In this document: positions 7,659-16,622 of the stretch, piece by piece | How positions within the stretch are numbered: position 1 is the stretch's first letter | How the letters are laid out: each line of letters starts with the position of its first letter | NCBI RefSeq assembly: GCF_934643405.1 | Contig: NZ_CAKUCL010000046.1 | Location: forward strand, 1-36,638 | Length of the DNA stretch: 36,638 nt | Source of the DNA: an uncultured Actinoplanes sp. | Lineage (GTDB): Bacteria > Actinomycetota > Actinomycetes > Mycobacteriales > Micromonosporaceae | Direction: 5' to 3' | Position numbers and translations under genes: made by a program | Notes under the pieces: model-generated | Databases searched by the model: none | What the model was told of the DNA's origin: nothing | The model's input: only the letters and a program-made list of their open reading frames with translations

Positions 7659-7859
7659 CTAGTGGTCACTAGTGCACTCAGTTACTCCCTTGAGCCCAAG
7701 ATCCCTTGAAAGGCCTTCTAGTAGCTCAGAGCATTTTGCGTTTCCGCTGATCGCGGCTGAGTGCATGGTTTGGTTCACTCGGTGATTAATAGCTGCCGCT
7801 AAGACGTGCTTATTTAGCCGCGCCGGTACTGAAACGGTCCCCAGCATCCGATCACCCAC
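7659..7859 (-). CDS. Possible short hypothetical ORF (66 aa)
   Basis: MGDRMLGTVSVPARLNKHVL... to LSRDLGLKGVTECTSDH. The codon use is clearly less GC-rich at third positions than in neighbouring genes, and there is no strong ribosome site. It may be a foreign small gene or chance. No domain recognised. Confidence 0.2.
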   Translation of the reverse strand: MGDRMLGTVSVPARLNKHVLAAAINHRVNQTMHSAAISGNAKCSELLEGLSRDLGLKGVTECTSDH

Positions 7860-8907
7860 GGATCACCGCGCAAGGCGATTACCCTGCGTAGCATGCGCCC
7901 GAGGCGCGGCCGCTGAGGATAGATCGGGAGGCCCATTCCGCCGAGCGGACAGTATTGACGCGTCAAGGCGAGGTGCGATCACCACCCGCTGACACCACGG
8001 AGGTTGACAACCCCGCCCTCCGCCAGAATCTGCTGCTGGCAGCCACCGCGGATGGAAAGCATCTGATCCGTAGGGCCCTCGCACTGTCGGCACAGAAGTC
8101 GCGGAGGGTCTGATCCTTGCCGAAGGATCTTTTCAAGAGCTTAGGCGGTAGGTGAACTCCTGGCCGCCGCGCTGGGCGACCCCAAGTTTCCTGATCAGCG
8201 CTCTGGCTGCCACGAGACGTTTAAGGCGGTTGTTGGCATTCGGTGCGGAAACAGCTGCCGGAATCACAGGCGATCACCGCGCGGATCACCACCGTCGGCA
8301 CCCCGCCTGCCAAAGGTGTGGTGGCCGGTTTGGATCATCTCTCTAAGGATCTTCAGTCGCGGTAGGCGGTCGAGGGCCACGTGCTGGGCCCTCGGTGGAG
8401 GGGCCCGGCGCCGCTGCCGTAGCGGTAGCGAGCCGCCGACCGCCGCGTACCCGGCCTGGTCGCGTTGCCCGCCCGGGCCGGTACCCGAGCGACGGCGTGA
8501 CTGCCGCCGATGTTCGAGTGGACCTGTGCCATGCGGGTTCGAGCCATACCAACACGGGCCGATCGTCGAAGTCCGCCCTTGCCCAACGGAGGGCCGCTGC
8601 GTTCGCCTTATCTGCTACATCCGGCCGCATCCATTGCCGTTCGCGGGGTTCCTTCGGCAGCATCACCCAGGCCAGCGGCCCCATGTCGGCCACTCGCACC
8701 GACGGCCGCGAGCCGCTGACCTGCTCGCGGCGACGCCGGATCGGTTTCTGCCCGACGAGCAACGCGAGCGGGACCTCCGGCGCGGTCCCCGGCTGGTCCT
8801 GAACGTTCCGTGGCCGGCACGGCGTTGGGCGCTCGTATGTCGGGACGCGGTAGAGAAAGCCAGTCTCGGCTGGAGGGCCGAGAGCGCCTTGGTTGACGGG
8901 TCGCGCT
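7860..8907. other. About 1 kb with no intact gene; possible coding remnant near 8500-8760
   Basis: No good gene is seen. On the minus strand around 8500-8760 one frame has a coding look (VRVADMGPLAWVMLPKEPRE, RWARADFDDRPVLVWLEPAW) and may be the tail of a lost hypothetical gene; the long frame that contains it is otherwise the antisense of the STAS gene. The rest appears decayed. Confidence 0.3.
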
Positions 8908-8932
8908 GGTTGAGGGGCACCGCTGCGGGTTA
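8908..8932 (+). promoter_or_regulatory. Possible SigB/SigF-type promoter of STAS gene
   Basis: GGTT (8908-8911), 15 bases, GGGTTA (8927-8932), 60 bases before the GTG at 8993. It has the same spacing and boxes as the site before the paralogous STAS gene at 22728. Confidence 0.3.
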
Positions 8933-8992
8933 TTGGGGTGATGGGTCGCCCGATGGGCGGCTGTGAAGGCGTGTCGGTTACCGGAGGCTTTC

Positions 8993-9343
8993 GTGGATCT
9001 GCAGTTGTCAGCGCGGGATGGCAGGGCCAGCACCGTGGTGAAGGTTGGCGGCCAACTGGACATGGACACCGCTCCTGAGCTGGATGACTTTCTTCAGCAG
9101 GTCGCTGACGGTGGTGCCGTTCAGGTGGTGCTGGACCTCGGCGACGTGTCGTTCCTAGATTCCAGCGGCCTGGGCGTCCTGGTGGTGTGGTTAAAGGTAC
9201 TTCAAAGCAGAGGCGGACGGTTAAGCGTCGCCGCGGTGCAGAAACTCGTCGCCTACGTGCTGCGGGTGGCTGCGGTGGATCAGGTGCTGAACGTTTACGA
9301 GACGGTGGAGGCGGCCGAGGCCGACATGCCGCGAGTGTCCTGA
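8993..9343 (+). CDS. STAS-domain anti-anti-sigma factor (RsbV/SpoIIAA-like)
   Basis: A 116-residue single STAS domain. The phospho-acceptor loop is VSFLDSSGLGVL, with the conserved Asp-Ser-Ser-Gly, so it should be regulated by an RsbW-like kinase and a PP2C phosphatase; unphosphorylated it would bind the kinase and release a sigma factor. The GTG at 8993 follows GGAGG by 6 bases and aligns exactly with the start of the paralogue at 22728 (both begin VDLQLS). The neighbouring convergent gene is a SpoIIE-type phosphatase, a plausible partner. Confidence 0.9.
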   Translation: MDLQLSARDGRASTVVKVGGQLDMDTAPELDDFLQQVADGGAVQVVLDLGDVSFLDSSGLGVLVVWLKVLQSRGGRLSVAAVQKLVAYVLRVAAVDQVLNVYETVEAAEADMPRVS

Positions 9344-9357
9344 CTGCCGCGGTGCGG

Positions 9358-10614
9358 TCAGCGACCGTCGCCCGAGGTGTCGGCGGACACGTCGGCGCCG
9401 GCGTTGCTGCGGCGCGGGCGGCCGTGATGTCCGTACCAGTCAATGATCAGCAGCGTGGCGTCATCCTCGAGAAGGGGACCGGCCACGGCGAGGACCCCGT
9501 CGGCCAGAGCGCGTGAGGCTTCCCGAGGATGCAGCGCGGTCAGTGACCGCAGCCGGGCCGTGAGGTCGAGAGCGGCGGCTTTGCGTTCGCGCATGCCGTC
9601 GGTGACGATGACCAGGCGGTCGCCGGGCTGAAGCGTCACCGCACCGGCGCGGACCTTTCTGTCGGGGAACATGCCGAGAGCGACGTTACGGGGCAACGTC
9701 AGTTCCTCCGGGTGGCCGTGGCGGATCAGGATGGGCGACACGTGGCCGGCGTTGACCATCTCGCAGGTCCCGGTGTTGAGGGTGAGGCGTCCCAGGACGG
9801 CGGCGAGGAAGGCGCCGCGGACCGGGGCGTGCTCGGCGATCGCGGTGCTGGCGCGGTCGGCCTGCTCGGTGAGGCTGTGTCCGGCCCGGCGGGAGTTGCG
9901 CAGGCTCCCAACCCCGAGGGTGGCGATCAGGGCGCTGGTCACGCCATGTCCCATGGCGTCAGTGACGCTGAAGTGCAGCGTGTCGCGGGCCAGGCTGTAG
10001 TCGAAGGTGTCGCCGCCGATGCTCGCCGACGGCTCCAGCCATCCGGAGAGGGTGAACGAGCCGCCTTCGCAGGTGAAGGCGCTGGGCAGCAGCCGGCGTT
10101 GGATCTCGGCGGAGAGGTTGAACGGGGTGGTGCGCTGTCCCCACTCGAACAGGTCGGTGTGGCGGCGGTTGGCGATCACCACGAACGCCAGCGCATGCGC
10201 GGTCCGCGCGATCTCCGCGAGCGCCTGCGGAGTCGGCTCCGCGGGCAGAACAATCTCCAGCAGACCGATCGCCTCGCCCCGTTCGGTTACCGGCGCCAGA
10301 ACCGTCCATGCGGCGTCGCCGCCGGTCACCTGCACGGCCTGGGTGCGTAACGCCTCTTCCTGAGGACCGTCGTCGAAGGGCAGCACGGTCGCGACCTCGT
10401 TGCCGTCGCGGCGCCCATCGGCCTCGATACCGAAGGGGACGTGAGCGAGCCGGACCAGTGCCCGGCCGCTGAGGTCGGCGATGAGGAAGGAGACACTGCT
10501 GGCGTGCAGTGCCGCGCCGAGCTCGCGGGTGACAGCCTCGACAGCGTCGACCGGCGTCGCGTCCTCGGCAGCCGTCAGCATCCCCGACAGCGTCGCCTCG
10601 ACCGATGGATCCAT
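9358..10614 (-). CDS. GAF-like sensor / SpoIIE-type PP2C phosphatase
   Basis: 418 residues. Residues about 15-165 form a GAF-like sensory region (AVTRELGAALHASSVSFLIADL, VLAPVTERGEAIGLLEIVLP). Residues about 175-395 form a SpoIIE/RsbU PP2C domain with metal-binding motifs intact: SIGGDTFDY, VTDAMGHG, VIVTDGMRE and LEDDATLLIIDW. Its substrate is probably a phosphorylated STAS protein, and the adjacent convergent STAS gene (8993) is the obvious candidate. It ends 15 bases from that gene. The C-terminal tail is polar. Start ATG 10614 has no strong ribosome site. Confidence 0.9.
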   Translation of the reverse strand: MDPSVEATLSGMLTAAEDATPVDAVEAVTRELGAALHASSVSFLIADLSGRALVRLAHVPFGIEADGRRDGNEVATVLPFDDGPQEEALRTQAVQVTGGDAAWTVLAPVTERGEAIGLLEIVLPAEPTPQALAEIARTAHALAFVVIANRRHTDLFEWGQRTTPFNLSAEIQRRLLPSAFTCEGGSFTLSGWLEPSASIGGDTFDYSLARDTLHFSVTDAMGHGVTSALIATLGVGSLRNSRRAGHSLTEQADRASTAIAEHAPVRGAFLAAVLGRLTLNTGTCEMVNAGHVSPILIRHGHPEELTLPRNVALGMFPDRKVRAGAVTLQPGDRLVIVTDGMRERKAAALDLTARLRSLTALHPREASRALADGVLAVAGPLLEDDATLLIIDWYGHHGRPRRSNAGADVSADTSGDGR

Positions 10615-11036
10615 ACCGGCAGCATACGGTCGACCGGGCGGCCGCTCCGGCGGCGAGCGGACGGCTGCGGACGAACGGCGTCGTACTCCATGTCGCCGAA
10701 CCGGTCCCGGACACCACCACCACAGGCCGGCTGCACGCGCTCGGTCACCAGATCACCGAGCAGGTACACGACATCGACCGGCCCCGACCGGCTCGCCCGC
10801 GAACGGGACAGGCCGTCCCACCCAGACTCGGCCTGACACGAGGAGCGTCACACGTGAGGTCGATGGACGGTCAACGAACCGGTCGCTGAGTACCGGCCGA
10901 TCGGCGATGTGGAGTTCTTCCGCTTCCGCGTCGGACGTGGCCCGCGGCGGCAGCCCGTACGGGCACCCAGCGAAGGGCTGTGCGGGCATAAAACGGTCGA
11001 ACACGGGAATCTGACGATTCCCAATCGAGGCCACCC
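10615..11036. other. Divergent intergenic region (422 bp)
   Basis: It lies between the leftward PP2C gene and the rightward STAS-HATPase gene and should hold both promoters. No convincing ORF, hairpin or stress-type promoter is visible. Confidence 0.4.
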
Positions 11037-11843
11037 ATGAGCACGGCCTCGCCAACACGGCACCCGGTGGAGGAGCTGACGCCCGTGTCCGACGCGCTGA
11101 CCTGGCAGGTCGAGTCTCGTGACGGCCTGGCCCTGGTCACCGTCAGCGGAACGGTAGACACTCGGTCAGGCTCCGCTCTCTACCACGCTCTGACGCAGTG
11201 CCTGAGCCGAGAACCCCGTGCCGTGCTTGTCGACCTGACCCGTGCCGGTACGACGAACTCACAGGCCGCGCAGGCTTTCGCGACAGTCCTGAACGACGCA
11301 CAACCCTGGCCGGGCACACCGGTGCTGCTCTGCACGCCCGACCCGGCCACCGCCGCCATGATCACCGCGGTGGCCGACGCGCCTCCGCCGCTGTACGCCA
11401 CGATGACCGAGGCGCTGTCCACGCTGGAAGAATATGACGACGTCGTCAGCGAAGTCGCACTTCCGGTCTCGGGCGCCGCCCGTCGGGCCCGCGACGTCGT
11501 CACCGAAGCATGCGTGCGATGGAATATGCCCCAGCTCATCGCCCCAGCGACCCTCGTCGCCAGTGAACTGGTCACCAACGCGGTATTACACGCTCACACC
11601 CTCACAACTTTGCAGGTGGCGCTACGACCGCGTCACTTGTACCTCGCCGTGACCGACGGATCACCTGACCCGCCGCTGCCCCGCACCGAAACCCGGCCGG
11701 ACATGATAGGCGGCCGAGGTCTGCACCTGGTCGACATCGCCGCCGACCGGTGGGGTTACCGGCAACACCACGACGGCAAGACCGTCTGGGCCTGCTTCGC
11801 ACTACGCACAGCGCACCATCGGATAACCGCGCCGGAACAGTGA
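11037..11843 (+). CDS. STAS-HATPase fusion (anti-sigma factor-like regulator)
   Basis: 268 residues. Residues about 20-130 are STAS-like (LVTVSGTVDTRSGSALYHAL, AVLVDLTRAG), but the phospho-site loop reads TTNSQAAQ and lacks the DSSG pattern. Residues about 140-260 are an RsbW-like HATPase_c: N box ASELVTNAVLHAH, DGSPDPP, GGRGLHLVDIAADRWG. The junction motif LPVSGAARRARDVVTEAC is shared with the gene at 20390, so the two are paralogues with the same architecture. Likely role: serine kinase/anti-sigma factor with a built-in regulatory STAS domain. No sigma factor gene lies nearby. Confidence 0.85.
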   Translation: MSTASPTRHPVEELTPVSDALTWQVESRDGLALVTVSGTVDTRSGSALYHALTQCLSREPRAVLVDLTRAGTTNSQAAQAFATVLNDAQPWPGTPVLLCTPDPATAAMITAVADAPPPLYATMTEALSTLEEYDDVVSEVALPVSGAARRARDVVTEACVRWNMPQLIAPATLVASELVTNAVLHAHTLTTLQVALRPRHLYLAVTDGSPDPPLPRTETRPDMIGGRGLHLVDIAADRWGYRQHHDGKTVWACFALRTAHHRITAPEQ

Positions 11844-11997
11844 GGCCACCGGTACAGACGCGCGGCCCATTGACCCTCGTGAGCGCGTTCCGCATCCAGC
11901 AGCTCACCACAGCTCCGCCGCCAAGAAATTCAAACGCCGCAGGCCGTGAACCGCCACGAGGCTGTTGGCGGCCTGCCGGTCGAAGTGCAGACCGGCC

Positions 11998-12076
11998 GGA
12001 CGCCCGCCATGAGATCGGGCAGACCGACGGCATCCTGATGGAACGCCGGATCACCCCGGAGACCACACCGCAGTAG
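11998..12076 (+). pseudogene. ANTAR-domain fragment
   Basis: About 26 codons read HEIGQTDGILMERRITPETTP, matching the central helix motif of ANTAR domains (IGQAKGILMER..IT). No GAF domain precedes it in frame and the third helix is missing before the TAG. It is an orphan piece of an ANTAR regulator gene. Confidence 0.5.
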
Positions 12077-12411
12077 CGGGAGGCCATCGTGGGCTCGTTC
12101 GGTGTCGCCGACCGCTGGCCGGTGATCACCGAGCCGTTCTCGCAGTGGGTGGTCGAGGACCGCTTCTGCAACGGCCGCCCACCGCTGGATCAGGTCGGTG
12201 TGCAGTTCGTCGACGATGTCGCGCCGTACGAACTGACCAAGAAGCGGCTGCTCAACGCGAGTCACTGCGCACTCGGTTACCTCGGCTACCTGGCCGGGCT
12301 ACCGCACCACCGCCGAGGCGATGGCCGATCCGGTCTATGCCGCGTTCATCGCCGCTCTGGTCGACGAGGTGACGCCCCTGCTGCCCCGGACGGAGGGTCT
12401 CGGCCTGGCCA
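12077..12411 (+). pseudogene. Mannitol dehydrogenase-family C-terminal remnant
   Basis: The frame reads WPVITEPFSQWVVEDRF, VQFVDDVAPYELTKKRLLNA and SHCALGYLGYLAG, the C-terminal domain of polyol (mannitol/fructuronate-type) dehydrogenases, including the catalytic-lysine region K-x-R-LLNA. At about 12300 one base is missing and the protein continues in another frame as YRTTAEAMADPVYAAFIAAL. The NAD-binding half is absent and the end is lost where a kinase fragment begins. Confidence 0.75.
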
Positions 12412-12732
12412 AACGCCTGGGTTTTCGACCGGGATCGGGAGGAGGCGGTCGCCGGAGCGATCCCGGTGCTGCCGGCCGTGCCGCTGGTCGTCACCGAGGG
12501 CAACTACCTGCTGTTCGACGACGGTCCTTGGGCCGGTGTGCGGCCGCTGCTCGACGAAGCCTGGTTCGTGCACGTCGACGACACGCTGCGGGTGGAACGC
12601 CTGATCCACCGTCACGTCATGCACGGCAAGCAGCCGTCCACGGCCCGCGACTGGGTCCTCGGCTCCGACGAGGCCAACGCGCGGCTGGTCACTCCTACGC
12701 GGGATCGAGCGGACCTTGTCGTTTCCTGCTAG
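12412..12732 (+). pseudogene. Nucleoside/sugar kinase-family C-terminal remnant
   Basis: Frame WVFDRDREEAVAGAIPVLPA, then PLVVTEGNYLLFDDGPW, LDEAWFVHVDDTLRVERLI, RHVMHGKQP and DEANARLV, ending at the natural stop at 12732. This is the C-terminal two thirds of the nucleoside/nucleotide kinase-like family often encoded beside polyol dehydrogenases. The P-loop N-terminus is missing. Its direct fusion, out of frame, to the dehydrogenase fragment shows an internal deletion of a carbohydrate operon. Confidence 0.7.
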
Positions 12733-13223
12733 CCCGTGCCCGTGCCCGTGGCTCGCGTGAAGCCATCGCCGGGCGGGTGCCCGACCTCGCTACCCGACGT
12801 TTCGCCGCGGACTCGCGCGGAGCGATCGCGGTCCGATCCATGGCCGGTCACGCAACGGCTCGGGGGCGGTGCCGGCGACTGACGGGCGATGTCGAAGATC
12901 ACCGACAGGCCCAAGGTGTCCAGCACGCCGAGCACCGACGGTGTGGGGTCCCTGAGGATGAGGTGAGCGCCGGCATCCTGCGTCAGGTTCCGGCATCGCA
13001 GCAGGCACTGGACGCCGCCTGCGTCGATGAAACTCAGGTCGGCCAGGTCGAGCTCTACCTGCGCCGGGAGTGACGAGCTGAGGGCTTCGGCGAAGATCTT
13101 GGAGAGCAGTGGCACGGTGTCGGTGTCGAGTTCACCGGAAAGATGGATACGCGGCACCGGTCCGGTGCTGATTGTCACGCGCAGGTAATCGTCTACGGGC
13201 TTCATCGAGCCGGTGATGTCCAT
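12729..13223 (-). CDS. STAS-domain protein lacking the phosphorylatable serine
   Basis: 164 residues; STAS domain about residues 10-110 (IHLSGELDTDTVPLLSKIF, QVELDLADLSFIDAGGVQCL). The phospho-loop reads D-A-G-G where functional RsbV/SpoIIAA proteins have D-S/A-S-G, so no serine is available. A disordered basic tail of about 50 residues follows. The ATG at 13223 (MDITGSMKP) follows CGAGG; MKPVDDY at 13205 is an alternative. It may bind a kinase regardless of phosphorylation, or have lost that role. It overlaps the kinase remnant's stop by four bases, tail to tail. Confidence 0.8.
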   Translation of the reverse strand: MDITGSMKPVDDYLRVTISTGPVPRIHLSGELDTDTVPLLSKIFAEALSSSLPAQVELDLADLSFIDAGGVQCLLRCRNLTQDAGAHLILRDPTPSVLGVLDTLGLSVIFDIARQSPAPPPSRCVTGHGSDRDRSARVRGETSGSEVGHPPGDGFTRATGTGTG

Positions 13224-13402
13224 GTGATGCCTCGGGGGAAGCGACGGTCGCGATCCCTCACTGCCGAAGGCTGGGACCGTCAGTTGCTCACTGTACGCCT
13301 TCGCGGTTCGTCGGCACGGGAGTACGTCGCAGCAGGCGACAGCCACCAGCGCGTGATAGGTGTTGGTGAGTGGCGGGTTCTCCAAGAGGTGGCGGCGTAC
13401 GG

Positions 13403-15361
13403 ATGTCGAATGAGCCGGCGGATGGCGGTGACCTTTCCCGGCGCGTGGGTGACCCGGCAGTCGTCCAGCGCGTCTTCGATCAGATGCCGTTGCTGGTGGC
13501 GGCGGTCGAGGGACCGGAGTTGCGGATCGTCGCCGCCACCGCGATGTTCCGGGCCTGGACCGGGCGGCAGGACGTGCTGGGGCAGCCGGCGACCGGGACG
13601 TTCGCGGCGTTGGCGGGGCATCAGGCTCTCCCGATGCTCCAACGGGCGTACGCGAGCGGGAAGCCGGAGTCGCTGCGTGAGCTCCGTGTCGAGCCTGATC
13701 CGCCGGCGACCGGTGAGGGCGTGGAGCACTTCATCGATCTCACCGCGACCCCGTTGTTCGGAGCGGACAACAAGGTTGTCGGCCTGATCCTGGACGTGGT
13801 CGACGTGACCGAACAGCTGCAGCAGCGGCGGGCGGCCGGCGCGCGGCAGCGCCGCGAGTGGACACGCGACATGATCGACATGTTGCAGCGCGACCTGCTG
13901 CCGGCCGGCTTACCGGTGCTGCCCTCGGTGCAGGTAGCCGCCGCCCACCTGCCCGCGGACGCCGCCGCCGCGGGAGGCGACTGGTTCGACGCCGTGCCGC
14001 TGCCCGGCGGCCGGATCGCCCTGGTCGTCGGTGACGTGGTCGGGCACGGCGTGGCCGCCTCGGCCACCATGGGCCAATTGCGCGTCCTCCTGCACGACCA
14101 CCTCGCCACCACCGCCGACGTCGCCGCGGCGCTGAGCGCCCTCGACGCCGGGGCCGGCCGGGTCCGCGGCGCTCGAGCAGCGACCGTCTGCGTCGTCGTG
14201 CTCGACCCGGTCACCGGGAGCCTCGAGTACTGCACCGCCGGGCATCCGCCGCCGCTGGTGCTGTCCCCCGCGGGCAAGGCTCGTTACCTGACGGTCACCG
14301 GCGCCGGCCCGATCGGCGTCGGGGGCGCGTTCACCAGCGCGTCGATCGGCAACGACCGGCTGTCGCATGGTGAGACGGTCGTGCTCTACACCCTCGGGAT
14401 CCTGGAACATCCCGGACGGGACCTCGCACGCAGCACGATCGAGTTCGCACAGGCCGCTGGCGATGCCGTACGCGAGGGCACCGATTCCGCGGTGGAGCGC
14501 CTCTGCACCCGGACCCTGCAATCACTGGTTCCCGCCACCGACCACACCGAGGACGTCACCCTGCTCGCCGCGCAGCGGGTCACCCCACCGGCAGACCTCG
14601 CGATGTCCGTGCCCACCACCCGGGAAGCCGTGAGAACCGTCCGGGAGCGCTTCGACGACTGGCTGACCGGCATCCGCGTCGACCGCCACGACGCCGACGC
14701 GCTCCGCCACGCCGTCGTGGAGCTGATCACCAACGTGGTAGACCACGCCGCACAGCACACCGGCACCTTCGAGGTCACCGCTGTACTCACCGACACGGGG
14801 CACCTGGAGGTCCGGGTCGCCGACCGGGGCCGCTGGCGTGAATCGGCGCCCTCGCCCGACCGCGGGCTCGGTCTGCACATGGCCGAGAACCTGGTCGATA
14901 CCCTGCACATCGAGCACGACGAGAACGGCACCACCGCCACCGTGCGACTGCGGGCCAGCATTCCGGCCCGACTCATCACCACCGGCGAACTTTCCGAGCG
15001 CCCTCCGGCGACACCACCCGCGCAGGCCGAACCCATGCTCGTGCTGGACCAGCCATCGGCGCCGCGTCCTCGGATCCGCGTCGACGGTGCGATCGACGAG
15101 GCGTCGGTGGCCGAGTTCGACCGGCTCACCCGGGTGGCCAGCGTCACCGGCACGCGCTCACTGACCCTCGACCTCAGCGGTGTGACGCACCTGGCCAGTG
15201 CCGGCGTGGCCGCGCTACACCAACTGCTGGCCGTGCACCGCCGCAACGGCACGACCTTGCGCCTCTATGCACCGGCGGGTAGCCCCGCAGACATGATCTT
15301 GTCACTGGTCCAGGTCCGGCACGAGACGCTCGACCCTGACTACCCGCACACGGTGGACTGA
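13403..15361 (+). CDS. PAS - SpoIIE PP2C - HATPase - STAS multidomain regulator
   Basis: 652 residues with a whole partner-switch in one chain. Residues about 20-135: PAS (VVQRVFDQMPLLVAAVEGPE; LILDVVDVTEQ). About 150-385: PP2C (AAGGDWFDAVPLPGG, VVGDVVGHGV, YCTAGHPPPLVL, TEDVTLLA). About 400-520: HATPase_c (VVELITNVVDHAA, VADRGRW, GLGLHMAENLVDTL). About 545-650: STAS (RSLTLDLSGVTHLASAGVAAL), with one serine in the loop. The PP2C motif normally reading YTDG is YTLG here (LYTLGILEH), losing a conserved Asp, so phosphatase activity may be altered. Start ATG 13403 is chosen; an in-frame GTG at 13370 is an alternative. Probable sensor and switch for a sigma factor encoded elsewhere. Confidence 0.9.
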   Translation: MSNEPADGGDLSRRVGDPAVVQRVFDQMPLLVAAVEGPELRIVAATAMFRAWTGRQDVLGQPATGTFAALAGHQALPMLQRAYASGKPESLRELRVEPDPPATGEGVEHFIDLTATPLFGADNKVVGLILDVVDVTEQLQQRRAAGARQRREWTRDMIDMLQRDLLPAGLPVLPSVQVAAAHLPADAAAAGGDWFDAVPLPGGRIALVVGDVVGHGVAASATMGQLRVLLHDHLATTADVAAALSALDAGAGRVRGARAATVCVVVLDPVTGSLEYCTAGHPPPLVLSPAGKARYLTVTGAGPIGVGGAFTSASIGNDRLSHGETVVLYTLGILEHPGRDLARSTIEFAQAAGDAVREGTDSAVERLCTRTLQSLVPATDHTEDVTLLAAQRVTPPADLAMSVPTTREAVRTVRERFDDWLTGIRVDRHDADALRHAVVELITNVVDHAAQHTGTFEVTAVLTDTGHLEVRVADRGRWRESAPSPDRGLGLHMAENLVDTLHIEHDENGTTATVRLRASIPARLITTGELSERPPATPPAQAEPMLVLDQPSAPRPRIRVDGAIDEASVAEFDRLTRVASVTGTRSLTLDLSGVTHLASAGVAALHQLLAVHRRNGTTLRLYAPAGSPADMILSLVQVRHETLDPDYPHTVD

Positions 15362-15460
15362 CCCTCGATGACATCGCCAAGCCACGGCAGGGGTTCTAGC
15401 CTGGAAACCGGAGAGCGCCCGTGCTGAACTATCCTCAAAACGACTCGATCGGGGAGAATA

Positions 15461-16168
15461 ATGGACGACCTGCCCGGCGCGGCGGATCTCGCTATTGACT
15501 TCCTTCGCATCAATGAGCAACTGAGCGCCGGAGGTCAGCGAAACTCAGCACTGCAACGTCTGGTCGACCTCGCCGTCACCACGGTGCCCGGCTGTGACTG
15601 GGCAGCCATCACGGCATGGCCGCCGAACGCCCGGCCGCGCAGCGTCACGTACTCCGCCGACATCGCGCACACCGCCGACCACGTTCAGTACGCCATCGGC
15701 GACGGCCCCTGCCTGTCGGCGGCGGCCGACGATGAAACGGTGCACATCGCAGACCTGGACAACGAGGGCAGATGGCCACAGTTCCGGGCCGCCGTCCGCA
15801 GAAGGACCCCGATCCGGGGCCTGTTGTCGTTCCGGCTCAACGCCCACCCGGACCGCACCGCGCTCAACCTCTACAGCGGCCGGCCCTCGGCGTACGACAG
15901 GCAGGCCCTTACCACCGCCGCCGTGTTCGCCGCCCACGCGCGCGTGCTGCTCATGCACGTCGACAGCGCGACCCGGGCAAGCCAGCTCGACCAGGCACTC
16001 GTAACCAACCGGCAGATCGGCACCGCCGTCGGCATCCTGATGCATCTTCACAAGATCACCGCTGATGACGCCTTCGCCCTGCTGCGAACCACCAGTCAAC
16101 GCCTCAACCGCAAGATATACCTGGTCGCCGACGACGTTACCCAGACCGGTAGCCTGCCGGAGCGCTGA
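15461..16168 (+). CDS. GAF-ANTAR transcription antiterminator-type regulator
   Basis: 235 residues. GAF domain about 20-160 (SALQRLVDLAVTTVPGCDWA, YAIGDGPCLSAAADDETVHI). ANTAR domain about 170-225 (SQLDQALVTNRQIGTAVGIL, ITADDAFALLRTTSQRLNRK). ANTAR domains bind paired RNA stem-loops to prevent termination, so it likely acts on a nascent transcript in response to a ligand or protein partner. ATG 15461 follows GGGGAG by 6 bases. This is the only intact ANTAR protein here; two broken ones lie at 3572 and 11998. Confidence 0.9.
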   Translation: MDDLPGAADLAIDFLRINEQLSAGGQRNSALQRLVDLAVTTVPGCDWAAITAWPPNARPRSVTYSADIAHTADHVQYAIGDGPCLSAAADDETVHIADLDNEGRWPQFRAAVRRRTPIRGLLSFRLNAHPDRTALNLYSGRPSAYDRQALTTAAVFAAHARVLLMHVDSATRASQLDQALVTNRQIGTAVGILMHLHKITADDAFALLRTTSQRLNRKIYLVADDVTQTGSLPER

Positions 16169-16203
16169 CCAGGCGATCGAGGCGGAGGCGAGCCGGTCAG
16201 CGG

Positions 16204-16548
16204 TCAGCGGGCCGCGACGTCGGACTCGACGGTGACCGCCAGGGTCTTGTGCACGCCACTGATTCTGAGCACCTGGTAGACAATCCCGGTCGCGTTGACC
16301 ACCCGGAATCGCCGGCCCATCTCTGCCGCGGCTTCCCGGCCACGCAGGAGGGCACGAACGCCGGCCGCGGCCAGAAGCCTGACCCGGCGCACGTCGACGA
16401 CGATCTCCGACACGTCCTCCTGCTCGGCAATGTCGATGATCAGCCCGATCAGGCTCTTGCTGGTGTCCTCGTCAAGGTCGCCGGTGAGCACGAGCCGCGA
16501 CACGCCCTCACCCTCGTGGCGCCTCGTTACGGCAAAGGGCGTCACCAT
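16204..16548 (-). CDS. STAS-domain protein lacking the phosphorylatable serine
   Basis: 114 residues, one STAS domain (RLVLTGDLDEDTSKSLIGLI, SEIVVDVRRVRLLAAAGVRAL). The phospho-loop is A-A-A-G, with no serine. The ATG at 16548 follows GGGAGG by 6 bases, a strong start; the longer upstream reading is not needed. It may be a constitutive kinase-binding decoy or a structural stressosome-like subunit. A stress-type promoter-like site lies 49 bases upstream. Confidence 0.85.
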   Translation of the reverse strand: MVTPFAVTRRHEGEGVSRLVLTGDLDEDTSKSLIGLIIDIAEQEDVSEIVVDVRRVRLLAAAGVRALLRGREAAAEMGRRFRVVNATGIVYQVLRISGVHKTLAVTVESDVAAR

Positions 16549-16596
16549 CGCATCCTCCCGCAGCGTCGTCCTCGCCGGGCCCACCCGGGAGTGTGG

Positions 16597-16622
16597 ATAA
16601 CCTTTCACTGACATGATCAAAC
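16597..16622 (-). promoter_or_regulatory. Possible SigB/SigF-type promoter of STAS gene
   Basis: Read leftward: GTTT (16622-16619), 16 bases, GGTTAT (16602-16597), 49 bases before the ATG at 16548. The GTTT box matches the stress-sigma consensus exactly. Confidence 0.4.

Noticed and set aside
8343..9443. 366-codon leftward frame
   Set aside because: Half is antisense of the STAS gene at 8993. Only the part near 8500-8760 has any coding look, and it is listed as a possible remnant.
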